A stretch of 64,000 nt of DNA, taken from positions 28,149,001 through 28,213,000 of the forward strand of contig NC_080568.1 in assembly GCF_030253575.1 (NCBI RefSeq), written 5' to 3'. This document shows, piece after piece, positions 35,673-49,500 of the stretch. Each line of letters opens with the position of its first letter. Position 1 is the first letter of the stretch. The position numbers and the translations under genes were made by a program. Source of the DNA: Rhododendron vialii. Its lineage: Eukaryota > Streptophyta > Magnoliopsida > Ericales > Ericaceae. The notes below the pieces were generated by a model. It was given only the letters and a program-made list of their open reading frames with translations, made no database searches and had not been told where the DNA came from.

Positions 35673-38600
35673 TTAGGTGCCGTGAGCAACCTTGATGAAG
35701 ACATCCTCTAAAGTCGTATCTGCCAAACGGCCCAAACCCATGCTTGAACCGTGAACCTTCTCTTTGCCTTCTCAACTGCTTGGAAAACCTCTGCAATTCT
35801 GACTTCTTGTTTTGGGAGCTCAAACTTTTGGGTTCCAGATAAATGGTATATCTTGTTAGCATTCCAGGACAGATTCTTCACCAAGCTCTCAACTTCTTCG
35901 TGATTTGATGATGTCATCATTGTAAACACATAAGAACCTCCGTGTCTAGCCTTCAGCTTCATTCAAAAGCTTTTTTTTATTGATTATCGTAACATGTTAA
36001 TGAAAATGCACAAGGCAATTCATGCTACTTAGTGCTAACTAATTTCATATTCTACTGGCTTATTAGAAACTGTACTTCAGCAACAGGAAATTCGAATTTT
36101 GGGCAGTGAGAACAGGAAAGGGTGGAGGCCACTGGCTCCATGATTAAAACTCAGCCTATTGTCCTTGAGGTTCTAGGGTCAATTCTGAGGAAAACCAATT
36201 TGTGCAAAAAAAAAGCCGAAGGTTAGCTTACCACCCAATCTACCTCTCCCCTTTAGAGTACCAGGAAAGGGTATAGGAGCCGATATACTAATGCACATCA
36301 TGGGCAATTGAACACGAGACCTTGCACGAGATGTATATGTCAAGCAGAATTGTGAATGTGAAGGAAAGCAATGCTAGATGCTGCTTGCTTTCCTGATAGA
36401 GATGATGGAGAGGGTGCGCAGAGAAAAAAAACAACTCACTTTTGCATTCTGAAACTGATTTAAAATTGAGAGTTGTATGACAGAAAGCTTGTTATCGATT
36501 TTGTAATATTCTTGGACTAACATATTATATGCAACTATGCAAGTAAAAAGGGAGACGCATTCAAAAAAAGCAGACATGATTTGCCGAAGCAGCTAGCAGG
36601 ATCCATTACGACAAAAACTGATTGACCATTAACGTGTTATTACTGTATGGCATATATTGCAAAGGTGTGGAAAAATCATGCATATTGTGGAGACAAGATT
36701 TACATTCAGACAACATTACCTCTTTGGGATTTTCCAATGCACTGCAAGCTGCCATCCACGAAAATTCCTAGTCGATCACACAAATGCTCTGCCTCCTCCA
36801 TTGAATGTGCTGAAAGCATTTCGTAAAAGCTCAATCAATGGGATTACAAAGGGAAAAGGCAAGTGCTAAACTGTTACTGTACTTCTTTTACTGGATCATA
36901 TAGCACTAGTAGAGTGAATAGTATTGGATATCAGGTACGAAAATTGATGAGAGACATTACTGGTTAGAATGATTGCCCGATTTTGCTGTGCTCGCTTCAC
37001 GACACTCCATAAATTGTTTCTTGAAGCTGGATCCAGTCCAGTGCTTGGCTCGTCCATATACACTACCTTTACAAGATCTGCAAGAATTAGAAAATTATGA
37101 ACACATAGGAGACTTGAGCACCCAAAAAAGGTATGGTATGGAGATTAAAGACGTACTTTGGGATCCCCAATCAGTGAAATGGCGACACTGAGCCTCCTTT
37201 TCATACCTCCACTGTACTTCCCAGCCTTTTTGTCAGCAACTCCTCCATGAAATAGGTTCACACTTCACACTCTTAAGAGATTCTTCCACTGCCTGAAGCA
37301 AAAGTAAACAATGGTGGGAAACAGTTCAAACATGAGCTAAAATCTTGGATATTGTACTAGTATAGATTGACGTTGAAATCAGGTCATTTAGCTCATTGGT
37401 AGTTCAATGACATCTTTCTAGATGTTACAAAGTGCAGCGCGATCGATGTGGAGATGCGTCATGCATGGTACTACCTTCCAACTACAAGTTCCTTTAAGCA
37501 GCACTAGTTCAAAAGGGCAAATAGAATCAAATTGACAACTTCAATAGGTAATATCGTCAACTTGGGATTACGCAGACCCTTTAAGGTTCTTAAGCCTTCC
37601 TTGCAAAAGCAAGTGCTCCCTTCCTGTCAGGGTTTCCCAGAGTAGGCTGTATAGTTGTCCAAGAAATTGAGAATGAAAAGACAGAAAAGTTACTGTAAAA
37701 ATTCCAAAATTTAAGGAAAGGAAGATCAGTAAAACTGTTTTAGTGACATTGAGGAACATCTATGCTTACTCATGTTGCGGGCACACACCCATGCTGGTAT
37801 AGATTTCATCCATCTGGGTTCGTATGTCCAGCCCTGAACATATGCCATGCCCGAGCTTGGCTCATTGAGCCCAATCATCTCTTGACAAACATACGCGACT
37901 GTGTGAGACTGCGTGAGCTTCTTTGCAAAAGAGCACCAACATTTTTCTATGGTATTAAAAGAAGAAAACGGAAACAAATAACCAGATATTTCCTAAAAGA
38001 AAGATTCCACGCAATGAAACATGATTGACAAAACAAGACAATGACTAATTGGGACCAAGCATACCAAATTAAGCACTCCCCTTGAGGGTTTCCATCTCTT
38101 TTTGGATACACCTTTTTGAGGTTATCGCAGATGATAGAATGATTTGTGCTTGATTCAAGTAGCAACTGTTCAACCTTCTCCCTCTGAGAAACAAAAGATG
38201 TATCATATATATGATGAAAGTACTAACAAACCTGACGCACATCCCCAAGAGAAAAAATCAAGGAGGCAAACGTAAATATATTTATGATGAAGGAATTATC
38301 ATTTCTTTCTCAAAGACCTTTTCTTAATCAAAGATAAACATAGAAATGATAACCAAGAAACACCCACCTCTTGGGCAACATCAGGTATGCCCATTTCAAT
38401 GAAAACATTAGGTCCCTGCCTTCCAAAACTAGGTCTCCTGAGGGATGGGATGAGGATGATAGCGGCTTCTTTCAGAAGTTTTTCAGGAAAAAAAAATGTG
38501 GACTTCTTCCAACTCCAGTTCCTGAAGAAAGCATGAGCAATGAAATCGAGTTCTATAGAAGAATGGCTCCATACATATAAAGCGAAGATCATGTGCAAGA

Positions 38601-39926
38601 TGGAGAACAAGGAATTTGTCACCATAAATACATATATTGTTGCTGTGCAGAACAATTTTCAAGGCAATGCAAATATATGTTGTTGGGAAAAATATGTGGA
38701 ATTTCTCACAAGTAAATCACAAAGGAAATAATAAAACTACAGTGAACGTAATCCAAATGCGCAAACCACAAACCAAACGAACACAAGGAATTTTTATGTG
38801 GTTCCCCCAAAGTGTGAGGTACGTCCACGTGATCTAAGTCCGATTCCACTATCAACAAATGTTCTTACAAATGGGTTTGCAAGAGATACAAGATCTCACA
38901 AACACCCTAAGGTGAATCTAACAAACTCCAAATGCAAAGAGGAAAGACCTCACCAAATAGATGAACAAAACCCTCCAATAGTTGCTGGAAATCGAGAGCG
39001 GGAAACAGAGAACAAACCAGCCCCAAATGTTGGCGGAGAGGATGCTGAATATTGCTTCAAGAGAAAGAGAGAATGGCTGCCCCAATCGGTTCTCTTACCC
39101 ACCGAAAGACTAACACACAGTGCACTGAGCTTTTTTTTTTTCTTTCCAAAGGCTACTAACTTTTCTGATTGATTTTCCCCAAAACAGATGAAGACCAATT
39201 TAGCTTCCCAGAGATGCTTACCAAGCATGAGCATGTGCCAACTTGTGTAGAATATTCTACCCAAATACTAGTCCATACAAATATAACTCTTTTAGGCCAA
39301 ACAAAATATTATTGGGCTAACAAAATATTGGGCTTCCACGAAGGTGGGAACCGGCAATATATATATCTGTAGGAAAGCAAATGCATATACTCTAACATGA
39401 TCGGTGCATAAAATGTCTACTGTTAACCCATCGGGCATTCTTATAATATCTACCATTGGGCTCTCGTCCAGTCCACGAATTCTCATTTATTTTGAAAAAA
39501 TCATTGTTCAATAGCTCTTCTGAAACTCTTACATAGGAAAAGAACAGATATGAAATTGATGGAGTGTAATCTCCGGTGTTGGTATGAGTATCTATCATTT
39601 CACATTATATCCCAACCGTATTCATGCTTCACCGGAAACGGCCAAAAATTAGGAATTTAGGAGTAACTGTGGTTGTAGATATTGGACGAACATACATGCC
39701 TTGAATATTCTAACTCATACGAACACGAATATGGGTGAAATGGAAAAAAAGATCGCTCACTGGCAATAATTGGAGAATGACCCATATAAAGCGATGAGAA
39801 GTGGTCCAAGTACAGAAGCGAAATCCAACGTGCGTCTAGTTGCAGGCTTGGGCATTTCTTTGACAAACTCTCAAATAGCATTTTTGTAGCAGGCCCAAGA
39901 AAATATTGGAGATAAGCTTTTGAAAC
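35673..39926 (-). pseudogene. ABCA transporter pseudogene (unit 2), Walker A lost
   Basis: Exons equivalent to 18 down to 11, plus exon 7, of the complete ABCA gene are recognisable in order on the minus strand. They lie near 35.67-35.96, 36.73-36.83, 36.96-37.07, 37.16-37.30, 37.57-37.65, 37.77-37.88, 38.07-38.19, 38.36-38.56 and 39.75-39.93 kb. Exon 18 has an 8-base insertion, exon 17 a 1-base and exon 15 a 7-base insertion. Exon 12 has lost the segment encoding the ATP-binding Walker A loop. Exons 8-10 and 1-6 are missing. A copia-type solo LTR lies in the former intron 7. It cannot encode a working transporter. Confidence 0.9.
38678..39356. mobile_element. Solo LTR (679 bp) in ABCA pseudogene intron
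   Basis: The block begins TGTTGTTGGGAAAA and ends ACCGGCA, with ATATA at 38673-38677 and 39357-39361. The complete ABCA gene reads through the same place (about 49.44 kb). Internal GTGGTTCCCCC and TACGTCCACGTG phrases recall Ty1/copia LTRs. The 5-base duplication lies in AT-rich DNA, so its support is moderate. Confidence 0.6.
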
Positions 39927-41451
39927 CTGTAAATGAAATGCAGCAGATAAATCAATCGGTCCGATTGTCTGGCATACGATGCGATGCAGCACTACTTAAC
40001 ATTTTGCCTGATTACCTGCCTCATTGATGTTCTTAAGCCAATATTCGCCACAAGCCTACAACATCTGCGGACAGTGAAGGAGATCAACTGAACTTTATTT
40101 TGAGGGAAACAAGTACCAAATGGAGAAGTGCCAGCAAATCGATAAGGATGCATACAATAAAGACTGCAGTTCGCTGGGATAATGTCGCAAAGGTGTTACT
40201 CTGCAAAGCCCTCGTTATTACTCCACGAAAACCAAACAAAATGAAGCCTTGCATCCAATCAATTGAGGTCGGCTACCTTAAAAAATTTCGTGTTTTGCTA
40301 TAGCAGGAGAGCTACATACATATTCCATGAAAATTACACAGAACACATAATAATCTTTTCGAACCACATCATCCCATGTTAATTTAGGCTTTCCCTCCCC
40401 TTGCATTTCTCTTAATGTCATAACTTTTCTTGGCTGTTGCATTGCACCTTCTAGTCAACAAAAACATTGCATAAATTATTATAACTGAGCGTTCTTTCCT
40501 TTCGCAGCCACCTTTTTAAATTATTATAAATTAAACATTGCATTTGGTGAGCAGGTGGTTCATAATCTGCGGAGGTCCTTGATTGCTAAGGTTAGTGTGA
40601 AGAACCAATTTATGACGAAAACCGTGTTTCCATCGGCTGTCTACAGCCATTACGTCAACACTGACAATAACCCAGTAAATGGGTAATGGGTATTTTACGC
40701 TATCTGTTCATTCGGGACCAGATTGGTGACGAAGGTTCATCGAGGCTCAAGATTTTTGGAAGAAGAGAATACTACTAAAATAAAATAAAATAAGAGCGGA
40801 GGATGAGAGTATTTGTATTACACTTAAACTAAAACAACAACAACAACAAAATAACAGAACCCATCTAGTCTCCGATCATTGAGGCTATGGGCGGAAGATG
40901 ATTGATGATTGGAGACAGACCTAACCTTTGGCAATATATGCACAAAGTGGCTACTTTCAGAATACCACTGAAACAGTGGCCCCCCTAAACCTCCAAGAAC
41001 CGAGGAGCTACAGAGACGTTTTGTTGTAGAACCATGCCCCCAAATCAAAGCCAAATGGCATCAGAGAGGCGCCTAGAGACCCAAATCAATTTATGTGCAC
41101 TTGAATTCAAACTTTTTTTTTTGCTTGGTATAAAATGGCTAGTACATATCCCTATATATACTATTCCATAGAAGGCTCTAATACAAATATATTTTCATAT
41201 AAGATAAACTTTGGATAATTTTTCATATAAAATAAATTTTGAGATAATTCTAGAATAACATGTGACTAATTAATTCTCACAAAAAACTCTAAATATTTCA
41301 AAAGGATTAACTAGATATTTTAGAGTTTCTAAAAACTAAATATTTATATATTTTTAATAATATCTTCCATTTTGGGTTTTGACAATTGGACTTATTTGGA
41401 GTTAACTTTCTTGTGAAAAAGTACTAAACTTAGTCTATGCTTCAACAATGT
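39927..41451. other. End of unit 2 and unique spacer
   Basis: Homology to ABCA intron 6 continues to about 40.26 kb and then stops, which marks the right limit of the ABCA-derived block. From 40.26 to 41.45 kb I see no gene or named repeat. Confidence 0.45.
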
Positions 41452-43396
41452 TGTAGACACCCCAATTTGGGCTTCTAGATTAGTTTACTTTCGGTTCTTG
41501 ATTCTCCGATGATGAAACGGATCAAGAACACCCTGGAAATGTTAAGTGTTTGAGCTTCGAGTGTTGATACCCTTTTTGAACCCTTAAACCTAGCCTAAGC
41601 CTTTTAAACCCGCCCCCCCCCCCCCCCCCCAAAAAAAAAAAAAAAAAAAAACCCTACTAACACGCGTTGGTTGGGATCCAACGCGCATGGGTCAAAGTGA
41701 CAGGTATTGGTCAATTGGTCAGGTTTGACCGTGGACCAGCACAGGGTGGCTTGGACTCGCGCACGCTGGTCAACGCGTTGACTCACATGCGCAAGTCCCA
41801 GACTCGCGCGCGCTAGTCAGCGTCTGGTCAAACTTGTTTTATTCAGGATGCAGAAGTCATTATCAGTAGAGTACAGCACCACGTTGGAAGCTTCCATTTT
41901 GCCTGAAAAGCAGTATTCGGACAAAAGGTGTCCACATTCCACATATCTCCCACCAACCTTTCCAAAACATGAAATTTGGCCACCAAGCCAAGCCAACCAT
42001 TACTTGGTTGGTTGTACCTATCCTTCTCTTATAAATACCCATCTCCTTTGTTCTTCCAAAGGTGACCAAGTTGAAAAGCTCCAAGCACAAAGTTCTAACC
42101 CTAGTTTATTGTTCATCTTTTCTTTGCCAAACAAAGACACATTAGCAAGCAACACACCTAGCAACATACATCCATCCACCATCAAACCTCAACTCAAAGC
42201 TCAAACACTCTTCAAACCTCAAAAACCAAAGGTATAACACCTTTGTATTACTCTGTTCTGATCCCTGAGGGAGGCTGACAGAGTCAAGACCAGTAATCAA
42301 TACTAGTCCTTACCCTAAAGCTGACAAGGTTTCAAAAACCGTAGTGGCAAGGACCAGCGCGCGCCGATCATTAGTACGCGTGCGCCACTCTGTGGCGGAG
42401 CGCGGAGGTCTTGCGTGGAGATTGGTGCCTTATTGTTTTGTGTTCTACTTTGTATATAAGTCACTGTAAGCATGCTAACAACCAGTTTGCTGCTTTCCTT
42501 AGATAAAACTGTTAGTTTGTGTTTAATATTCATACCTACTGCTGTGGAGTACTCCTGGGGTCTTTCTGGACATATCCCAAAACCCAGAAATATCTAAACC
42601 AAACACTGGTTAAGTGGTTCATACCCGCGCGCGCAGGTCTGTCTCTGACCAGTGGCTGGCCTTACATAGGTAACTAGACCCTTGGTATCTATTTTTATCC
42701 CCACACTGTCTATGTGGTGGGGTGTTTTATTAATTTGTAGGGCTTTTCAGTCTTTAAACTGTGTAGTGTAACTACAATAACTGTTTGGTTTGTCCTGAGT
42801 GAGCACTGATCTTTCCAAAGCCTAGAGGAGGATAAAAACAAAGCCTGTAAGAAAGGCACATCCGCGCGCGCGTATTGCATATTGGCGCACGCAGGTCGGA
42901 AGCGCGTGCAGTGGCTTTGGTCAGTGTATGTGAGTTTCTTCTTGCGCATGTCAAGTTTGGAACTGTGCACTGGGTTTGCTCTTTTGGATAGAACCAGGTT
43001 CTATCCATTTATTGCTTTCGCATCCATACTATCGATCACATCTTGCAAAGTGTTACAGTTTTAATCCCCATTAAACTGTTCTCCCGCCCTAAATGGCTAA
43101 AGAATTGATTAATCAAACAGAATCGCAAACGTTTTCGCAAATACCTAAGTAGAGACTGATCTCCGGATTGGGCGAGAGGGGTGCCTTAAAACTCTTTCCC
43201 TCTCGTAATGTGGCAACCTAGATATGGTTATGACCGACTGGTGCCTTCACCTTTTTCAAATCAAACAGTGCAGTGAGTGTTTCAAGTTCGGTTCCTTGGG
43301 TGTCGGACCTTCAAACCCAAGTGGCAACTCTAAATTGAGCACTCGTCCCGCTAGCGCTCCCTCGATCCGCCTATTTTTCAGGACACGTTGCCCACA
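41452..43396. mobile_element. Solo LTR of about 1.95 kb with CGCGCG-rich segments
   Basis: It begins TGTAGACACCCCAATTTGGG and ends GCCCACA. Flanks AATGT (41447-41451) and AACGT (43397-43401) match at 4 of 5, consistent with an aged 5 bp target duplication. Inside are a TATA-like box near 42029, a C-run/A-run junction (about 41612-41652) and several CGCGCGC stretches. No PBS or coding region follows, so a solo LTR is the simplest reading. Large gypsy (Tat-like) LTRs are the likely source. Confidence 0.55.
42029..42040 (+). promoter_or_regulatory. TATA-like box of the solo LTR
   Basis: TTATAAATACCC is followed by a CT-rich segment and leader-like A/C-rich sequence, as in the U3/R transition of plant LTRs. 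The orientation of the LTR is inferred from this. Confidence 0.35.
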
Positions 43397-43680
43397 AACG
43401 TTAATCATAATTAATATATAATTAAAAAGTAGATATACCTAATAATATCAACCAACTATGCTTACTTTTAAAAAAAGTTTTTAAGACGCAAAATTTTAAG
43501 TATCTCAATTGGAGCCTATTACATTAAGGCTAAAGAAAAGTCAGGCAAAACACAATCGAAGTATGAAAGTGTTTGTAGTTTTTTCTAAAAAGACAAAAAA
43601 GAGTATGAATAACAAAAAAAAAGGAGTGTGAATATCAATTCCCATTTAGAAAAGCTAGGGTGTGTGTGTGTATCTGACAA
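43397..43680. other. 3' flank of the complete ABCA gene
   Basis: This short AT-rich stretch, with a (GT)n run at about 43661-43672, lies downstream of the ABCA stop codon and presumably includes its 3' UTR. Confidence 0.45.
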
Positions 43681-46600
43681 TTAATAGAGCTCGTTGGACG
43701 ATTGAGCACCGCGAGCAACCTTGATAAAGACATCCTCTAAAGTTGTATCTGCCAGACCCCAAGCTTGAACTGTGAACCTTCTCTTTGCCTTCTCAACTGC
43801 TTGGAAAACTTCTGCAATTCTGACTTCTTGTTTTGGCAGCTCAAACTTTTGGGTTCCGGATAAATGGTATATCTTGTTAGCATTCCGGGTCAGATTCTTC
43901 ACCAACCTCTCAACTTCTTCTTCGTGATTCGATGATGTTGTCATTGTAAACACATAAGAACCGCCATACCTAGCCTTCAGCTGTCACTCAGAAATAAAAA
44001 TATGGAATTTTCGTAAGATTTTAACGAAAAAGTAAGAGGCAATTCTTGCTTATAGTGCTTACTAAGTTGCTAACAAATTTCATATTCTACCGGCTTATTA
44101 GAAGCTGCGCTTCAGCAACAGGAAATTCAAATTTTGGGGCATTGAGAACAACAGGAAAGGGTAGGAGGCCACTGGCTCCATGATTAAAAACCAGCCTATT
44201 GACCTTGAGGTTTAGGTTCAAATCTGAGGAAAGTCACTTTGTGCAGATAAAGCCGAAGGTAAGCTTACCACCCATCTACCTCTCCCATAGCCGCAATTAA
44301 GGAGACCAAACTTGTGGTAGCTTTTGAACACAAGACCATACACAAGATATATATTTCAAGCATAATTGTGTGCTGCTTGCTTTCCTGACAGAGATGATGG
44401 AGAGGGTGCATCAAGAACCAAAAAAATAACTCACTTTTGCATTCTGCAACGTCCTTAAAATTGAGAGCCGTATGGCAGCTTGCTATCAATTTTGTAATAT
44501 TCTTGGACTAACGTATTATATGTAACCATGCAAGTAAAAAGGGAGACATACATTCAATAGATCAACGTGATTTCAAAAATTTTGCTGAAGCCTTTGGTAC
44601 AGCCGTACATATACAGTAATGCAAATTTTAAGCAGCTATTCAGGATTCATTTCGACAAAGAGTGATTGACCATCAAGGTGTTCGTGCTGTATGGCATATA
44701 TTCTAAAAGGTGTGGAAAAATCATGCACATTGTGGAGCCAAGCTGCGAGTACATTCAAACAAAATTACCTCTTTGGGGTTCCCAATGCACTGCAAGCTGC
44801 CATCCACAAAAATTCCTAGTCGATCACACAACTGCTCTGCCTCCTCCATTGAATGTGCTGAAAGCATTTCAGAAAGCTTAATCAATGGGATTGCGAAGGA
44901 AAAGGGCAAGTGCAAAACTGTTACTAGTGTAATTGGATCAAATAACACTTGTAGAATGAATTGAATGTTTATTGGGTACGAAAGTTGATTACTGGTTAGA
45001 ATGATTGCCCGATTCTGTTTTGCTTGCTTCACAACGTCCCATAAATTTTTTCTTGAAGCTGGATCCAGTCCAGTACTTGGCTCGTCCATATATACAACCT
45101 GTACAAGATTTTCAAGAATTAGACAATTATCAACACATAAGATCGTTTGCACCAAAAAAGGGCAAGAGCATGGAGGAAGCTATGTAGATTAAAGACATAC
45201 TTTGGGATCCCCAATCAGTGAAATGGCAACACTGAGCCTCCTTTTCATACCTCCACTGTATGTCCCAGCTTTTTTGTCGGCAACTCCTCCATCAAATAGG
45301 TTCACACTCTTAAGAGATTCTTCCACTGCCTGCAGCAAAAGTATACAACAGTGGGGGGGGGGGGGGGGGGGGTGAAATTCAAACATGAGCTAAATCTCAG
45401 ATATTGTGCTAGTGTAGGTTGATGTTACTCAAGTCATACAATTTTTAGCTCATATCAGCATTGGTAGTTCAATGACATCTTTCTTGAGGTTACGAAGTGC
45501 AGTGTCTTGTGGAGATACATCATGCATGGCACTACTTTCCAACAACATGTTCCTTTAAGTAGCAGCAGATTTTTATTTTTTATTTTTTATCATTTTTCAT
45601 CATAAGGGAAAATAGAATCAAATTAGCAACTTCAAAGATAAATAATAACTTACCTGGGATAATGCAGACCCTTTAAGGTTCTTAAGCCTTCCATAAAAAA
45701 GCAAGTGCTCCCTTCCTGTCAGGGTTTCCCAGAGTAGGCTGCATAGTTATCAAAAGAAATGGAAAACAGGGCAGAAAAATTACCAAGAATTCTGCAACTG
45801 AAAAAAATGAAGACCAGTAAAACTGTTTTGTTTTGTTTACATTGAGGAACATCTACACTTACTCATGTTGCGGGCATACACCCATGCTGGTGTAGATTTC
45901 ATCCATCTGGGTTCTTATGTCCAGCCCTCCAACATATGCCGTGCCCGAGCTTGGCTTAATGAGCCCAATCATCTGCTCACACAAATACATGACTGTGAGA
46001 TTCTTAGCACCAAGATTTTTTATGGTATTGCAAGAAGAAAACAATCAAATAACCAGATATTGCCTTCAAGAAAGATTCCATGCAATGAAACATGGTTAAT
46101 ACCAAAATTTAGGAACACAAACGAAGCAGGACTGACAAATTCAAGACACCGCATCTTTAATGACTAATTTTGAATCCATTGTTAAAAAATATGTGTACTT
46201 TTTGTGCTATTGTGATACTAAAATCATGGAATTGCAAACGGAAAAATCATATATGGATAGAACCTGAAACTCACATGCAGATGATCAGGGCTAGCATTTC
46301 ACACTATGTCCCTAAGATAGATTTGTCCGTGCTATGGGGCTTACGGAATCTTTGGACGTCTATCTCCCAGTACACTCAAATATGAAGACTCAAGACTCAA
46401 AAGGATATGGAAAACCAATCCAAGAACCTACTCTCTAATTTTCTTATTAAAACTCCTCTCTAAAATGAAAATGGAACCTCATATATATAGTTGTTCATGA
46501 CTCTTCGTGGAAGAAGTAACACAACTATTCATCCGACTAGACGTCGCCGCACGGACACAACTCTCGACAATGGTAACTCTTCAAAATAACTAATCAAACT

Positions 46601-49468
46601 CTATAATTTCCATTCACATAATGGTTCATCAAACCATTTTTCCAACATCCATGTGGTAAAATAAAAATACAACTAGAAACACTCAATGGTCCCTAAATAA
46701 GACGAGAAGTAATGTATGCATCAGTTTAAGACAGAAGACCATTTTATACCATATTAATAAAAGAGGTTTTGCCAGCACCATTGGGACCAAGCATACCAAA
46801 GCACTCCCCTTGAGGCAAAGCAAGTGACATCCCCCTCACTGCAAATTTCTCAGGGTTTCCATCCCTTTTTGGATACACCTTTTTGAGGTTATCGCATATG
46901 ATAGAATGGTATGTTTTTGGTTCAAGTAGCAACTGCTCAACCTTCTCCCTCTGAGAAAGAAAAGATGAATTGTATATAAGAATAAGATGAAGTTATTAAC
47001 AAACCTACGTACATCCTAAAGGGAAAAATCAAGGGGCAAATGTACAGATACATGAGATGAAAAAAACATTCAGATGGAATTTAGAAAAGCAACACCAAGA
47101 GATCACTTATTGGATGAACGAATAGTACAAAAACCATCATCTCATGCAGTTTTGGACTGTGAAGACTAGTTTCAGATTGCAGAAAAAAAGGTGGTTCAGT
47201 AACAAATAATATAACATGAAGAATGCTTTTAAATTGGTAGAGATAGCTCAAAGGTCCACAATTTATATGTCAAAGATCTGAAAGTGATGAGAGCACCTTG
47301 TCCAACACCATGCAAGTTATATGAATTGACCGCAATATGTTTGGTACAGTAATTATCATTCCATTTGCAAAGACCTTTTACTAACTAAAGATAGATAAAC
47401 GATAACCAAGAAACACTCTACCTCTTGGGCAACATCAGGTTTGTCCATTTCAATGAGAACTTTAGGTCCCTGCAATCCGAAACTAGGTTTCCTAAGGGAT
47501 GAGGATGATAACAGCTTCTTTCGGAAGTTTTTCAGGAAAAAAAGTGGACTTCTTCCAACCCCACTTCCTGAGGATATGACTAGATCAATGTAGTACGCAA
47601 CAGAAAGAACCACCAACCACTCCTCAGACATGATTATTAAAGCATCTTTCATCCCATTATTGTTATCACTTAAGTCTCCCCATTGCATCCCATGAGTCCC
47701 CATAGTGCTCCCCGAGAAAGCATACTGTGAAAACTCATATAAACCCCGATATAGAGAAAAGCCAGGGTATAACTCCATAACAATAACCCATCCTCCTACA
47801 ATATTGAAAGATAAATAAAATTACTAAAATGGTATCCAGCGAAACTAAAACGAAAAGGACAAACAAGCAAAGGAAAAAAATCTGAAATACCAACAGATCC
47901 TAGAAAAGGTGTACCCCCCAGTTATACTTAAACCAGAAACTAAACATGACCAGATGATCATGCTCATCCCATCTGTCAAATTCATTTGGATATTTGAAGC
48001 AAAAGTTCCATGCAAGGCACATCTCTTAGGTTGTGTCCACCACATGTAATTTGGAGCATCACATTTTCTTCAAAGATGAAAATGCATTTGTGGCCTTGGA
48101 AAATTCACCTGTCTGGATCCACATTAGCATTGGAGTGCTTTGGCACAAACACAACCAGAAAGTTCATTCAAATCTTCATTAAGAAATTTTTTATGCACGA
48201 CTTCTTATTCCGCAGGATAGCAGTAGCGATTTAAATTTATTTTTACTGCAATACTTTTTGAGAAGTTAGTGAAATTTCAGAAACATCTTCAATGAGACTA
48301 GTTGCATTTTTTCAAAAGTTAACATGTCCAGCTACAATATGAACCTTTAGAAAATGATATTTACTCAGATTGAAGGAAAAGTAGGGACCAAGTATACCAC
48401 TAAATGTAGTTAAGATTTCTTCAACTTACTTGGGAATGATGTATCCTGAATGAAGTACTGGAAAAGGAACGCTCCAAAGAGGCCAGTTGCAAAAACCACG
48501 ACATACCCAATTACTGTGATCATGAAATTCAATTCATCATCATCTCTAGTTGTTCAACAAATCTTAAAATGAAAATAATTTGACCACTCTAACGATTACC
48601 AAGAAGAGTTGAGACCAAACCTGCAGCAGTCTTCACGTCTGAGAAGACGGAAGCAATTAGAAAAGCCATTGAAATTTGCAAGTTTATGCACAAGAAATAA
48701 AACACAAACTGGATGCTGTAGTCATTGAGTGTGAAGAATTTTAAACCTGCATACAAATCTATTGCCTTAGAGGGGCTTGATTCAAAGTCGGAAGGAAGAA
48801 AGCAGTTCATTTGCTGTCTTATTACCTATAACAGAGCCAAATATCACAAAACATAACATGTAGGCCAAAGACAGAGCAAGAAAATAAGCATAAGTAATCA
48901 TCCAATAAGGACCATCGCCAAGCCCATGCATTTTCATCATGATTCTTATCTTTTGTTGCTTATCGTAAACCAAAGATGTCAATATGACCTGCATAGAAAG
49001 GGAATTTTCTTAAAAGCAGTAATTATATTTGAGCTTCAGCAATTTAACTGAAAAATGAGCTTCTTCTTGATATTTGGACCAGCAAATAAAATGATCTTAC
49101 TGAAGTACATGAAAGTTTTTTGTCAGAAGGGTCACCATAGTCATATATATTGCACAGTAACTGATCCAGATTAAAAGAATATTCTGTGATCAGAATTGTA
49201 GTACTCTAAACCCGTAATTAGAAAATAAATCTTGGACTGAAGAAATATAGCACTTTGTATCTTTAACCCAGACAAATTATGAAGAAAACATGAGAAGTAA
49301 ATTTGAGTTTTGTGGAGGAATAGCTCCGTAGCTCCATAGATACAAAGTAAAAGATCATGTGCAATATAGAGATCAAGGAATTTGCCACCACAACCAAACG
49401 TATTTTTACTATGCAGAACAGTCTTTCACGGCAATGCAGATATATTTAGTTATACATACACACATACA

Positions 49469-49500
<32 letters not shown>

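Noticed and set aside
36110-36320. SINE-like segment in the ABCA pseudogene, with a match at 44.16-44.35 kb
   Set aside because: Both copies sit in the same paralogous ABCA intron, so similarity follows from gene duplication. The B-box-like phrase alone is too weak.
38798-39172. Plus-strand open frame of 124 codons
   Set aside because: It lies within the solo LTR at 38678-39356 and has no protein motif.
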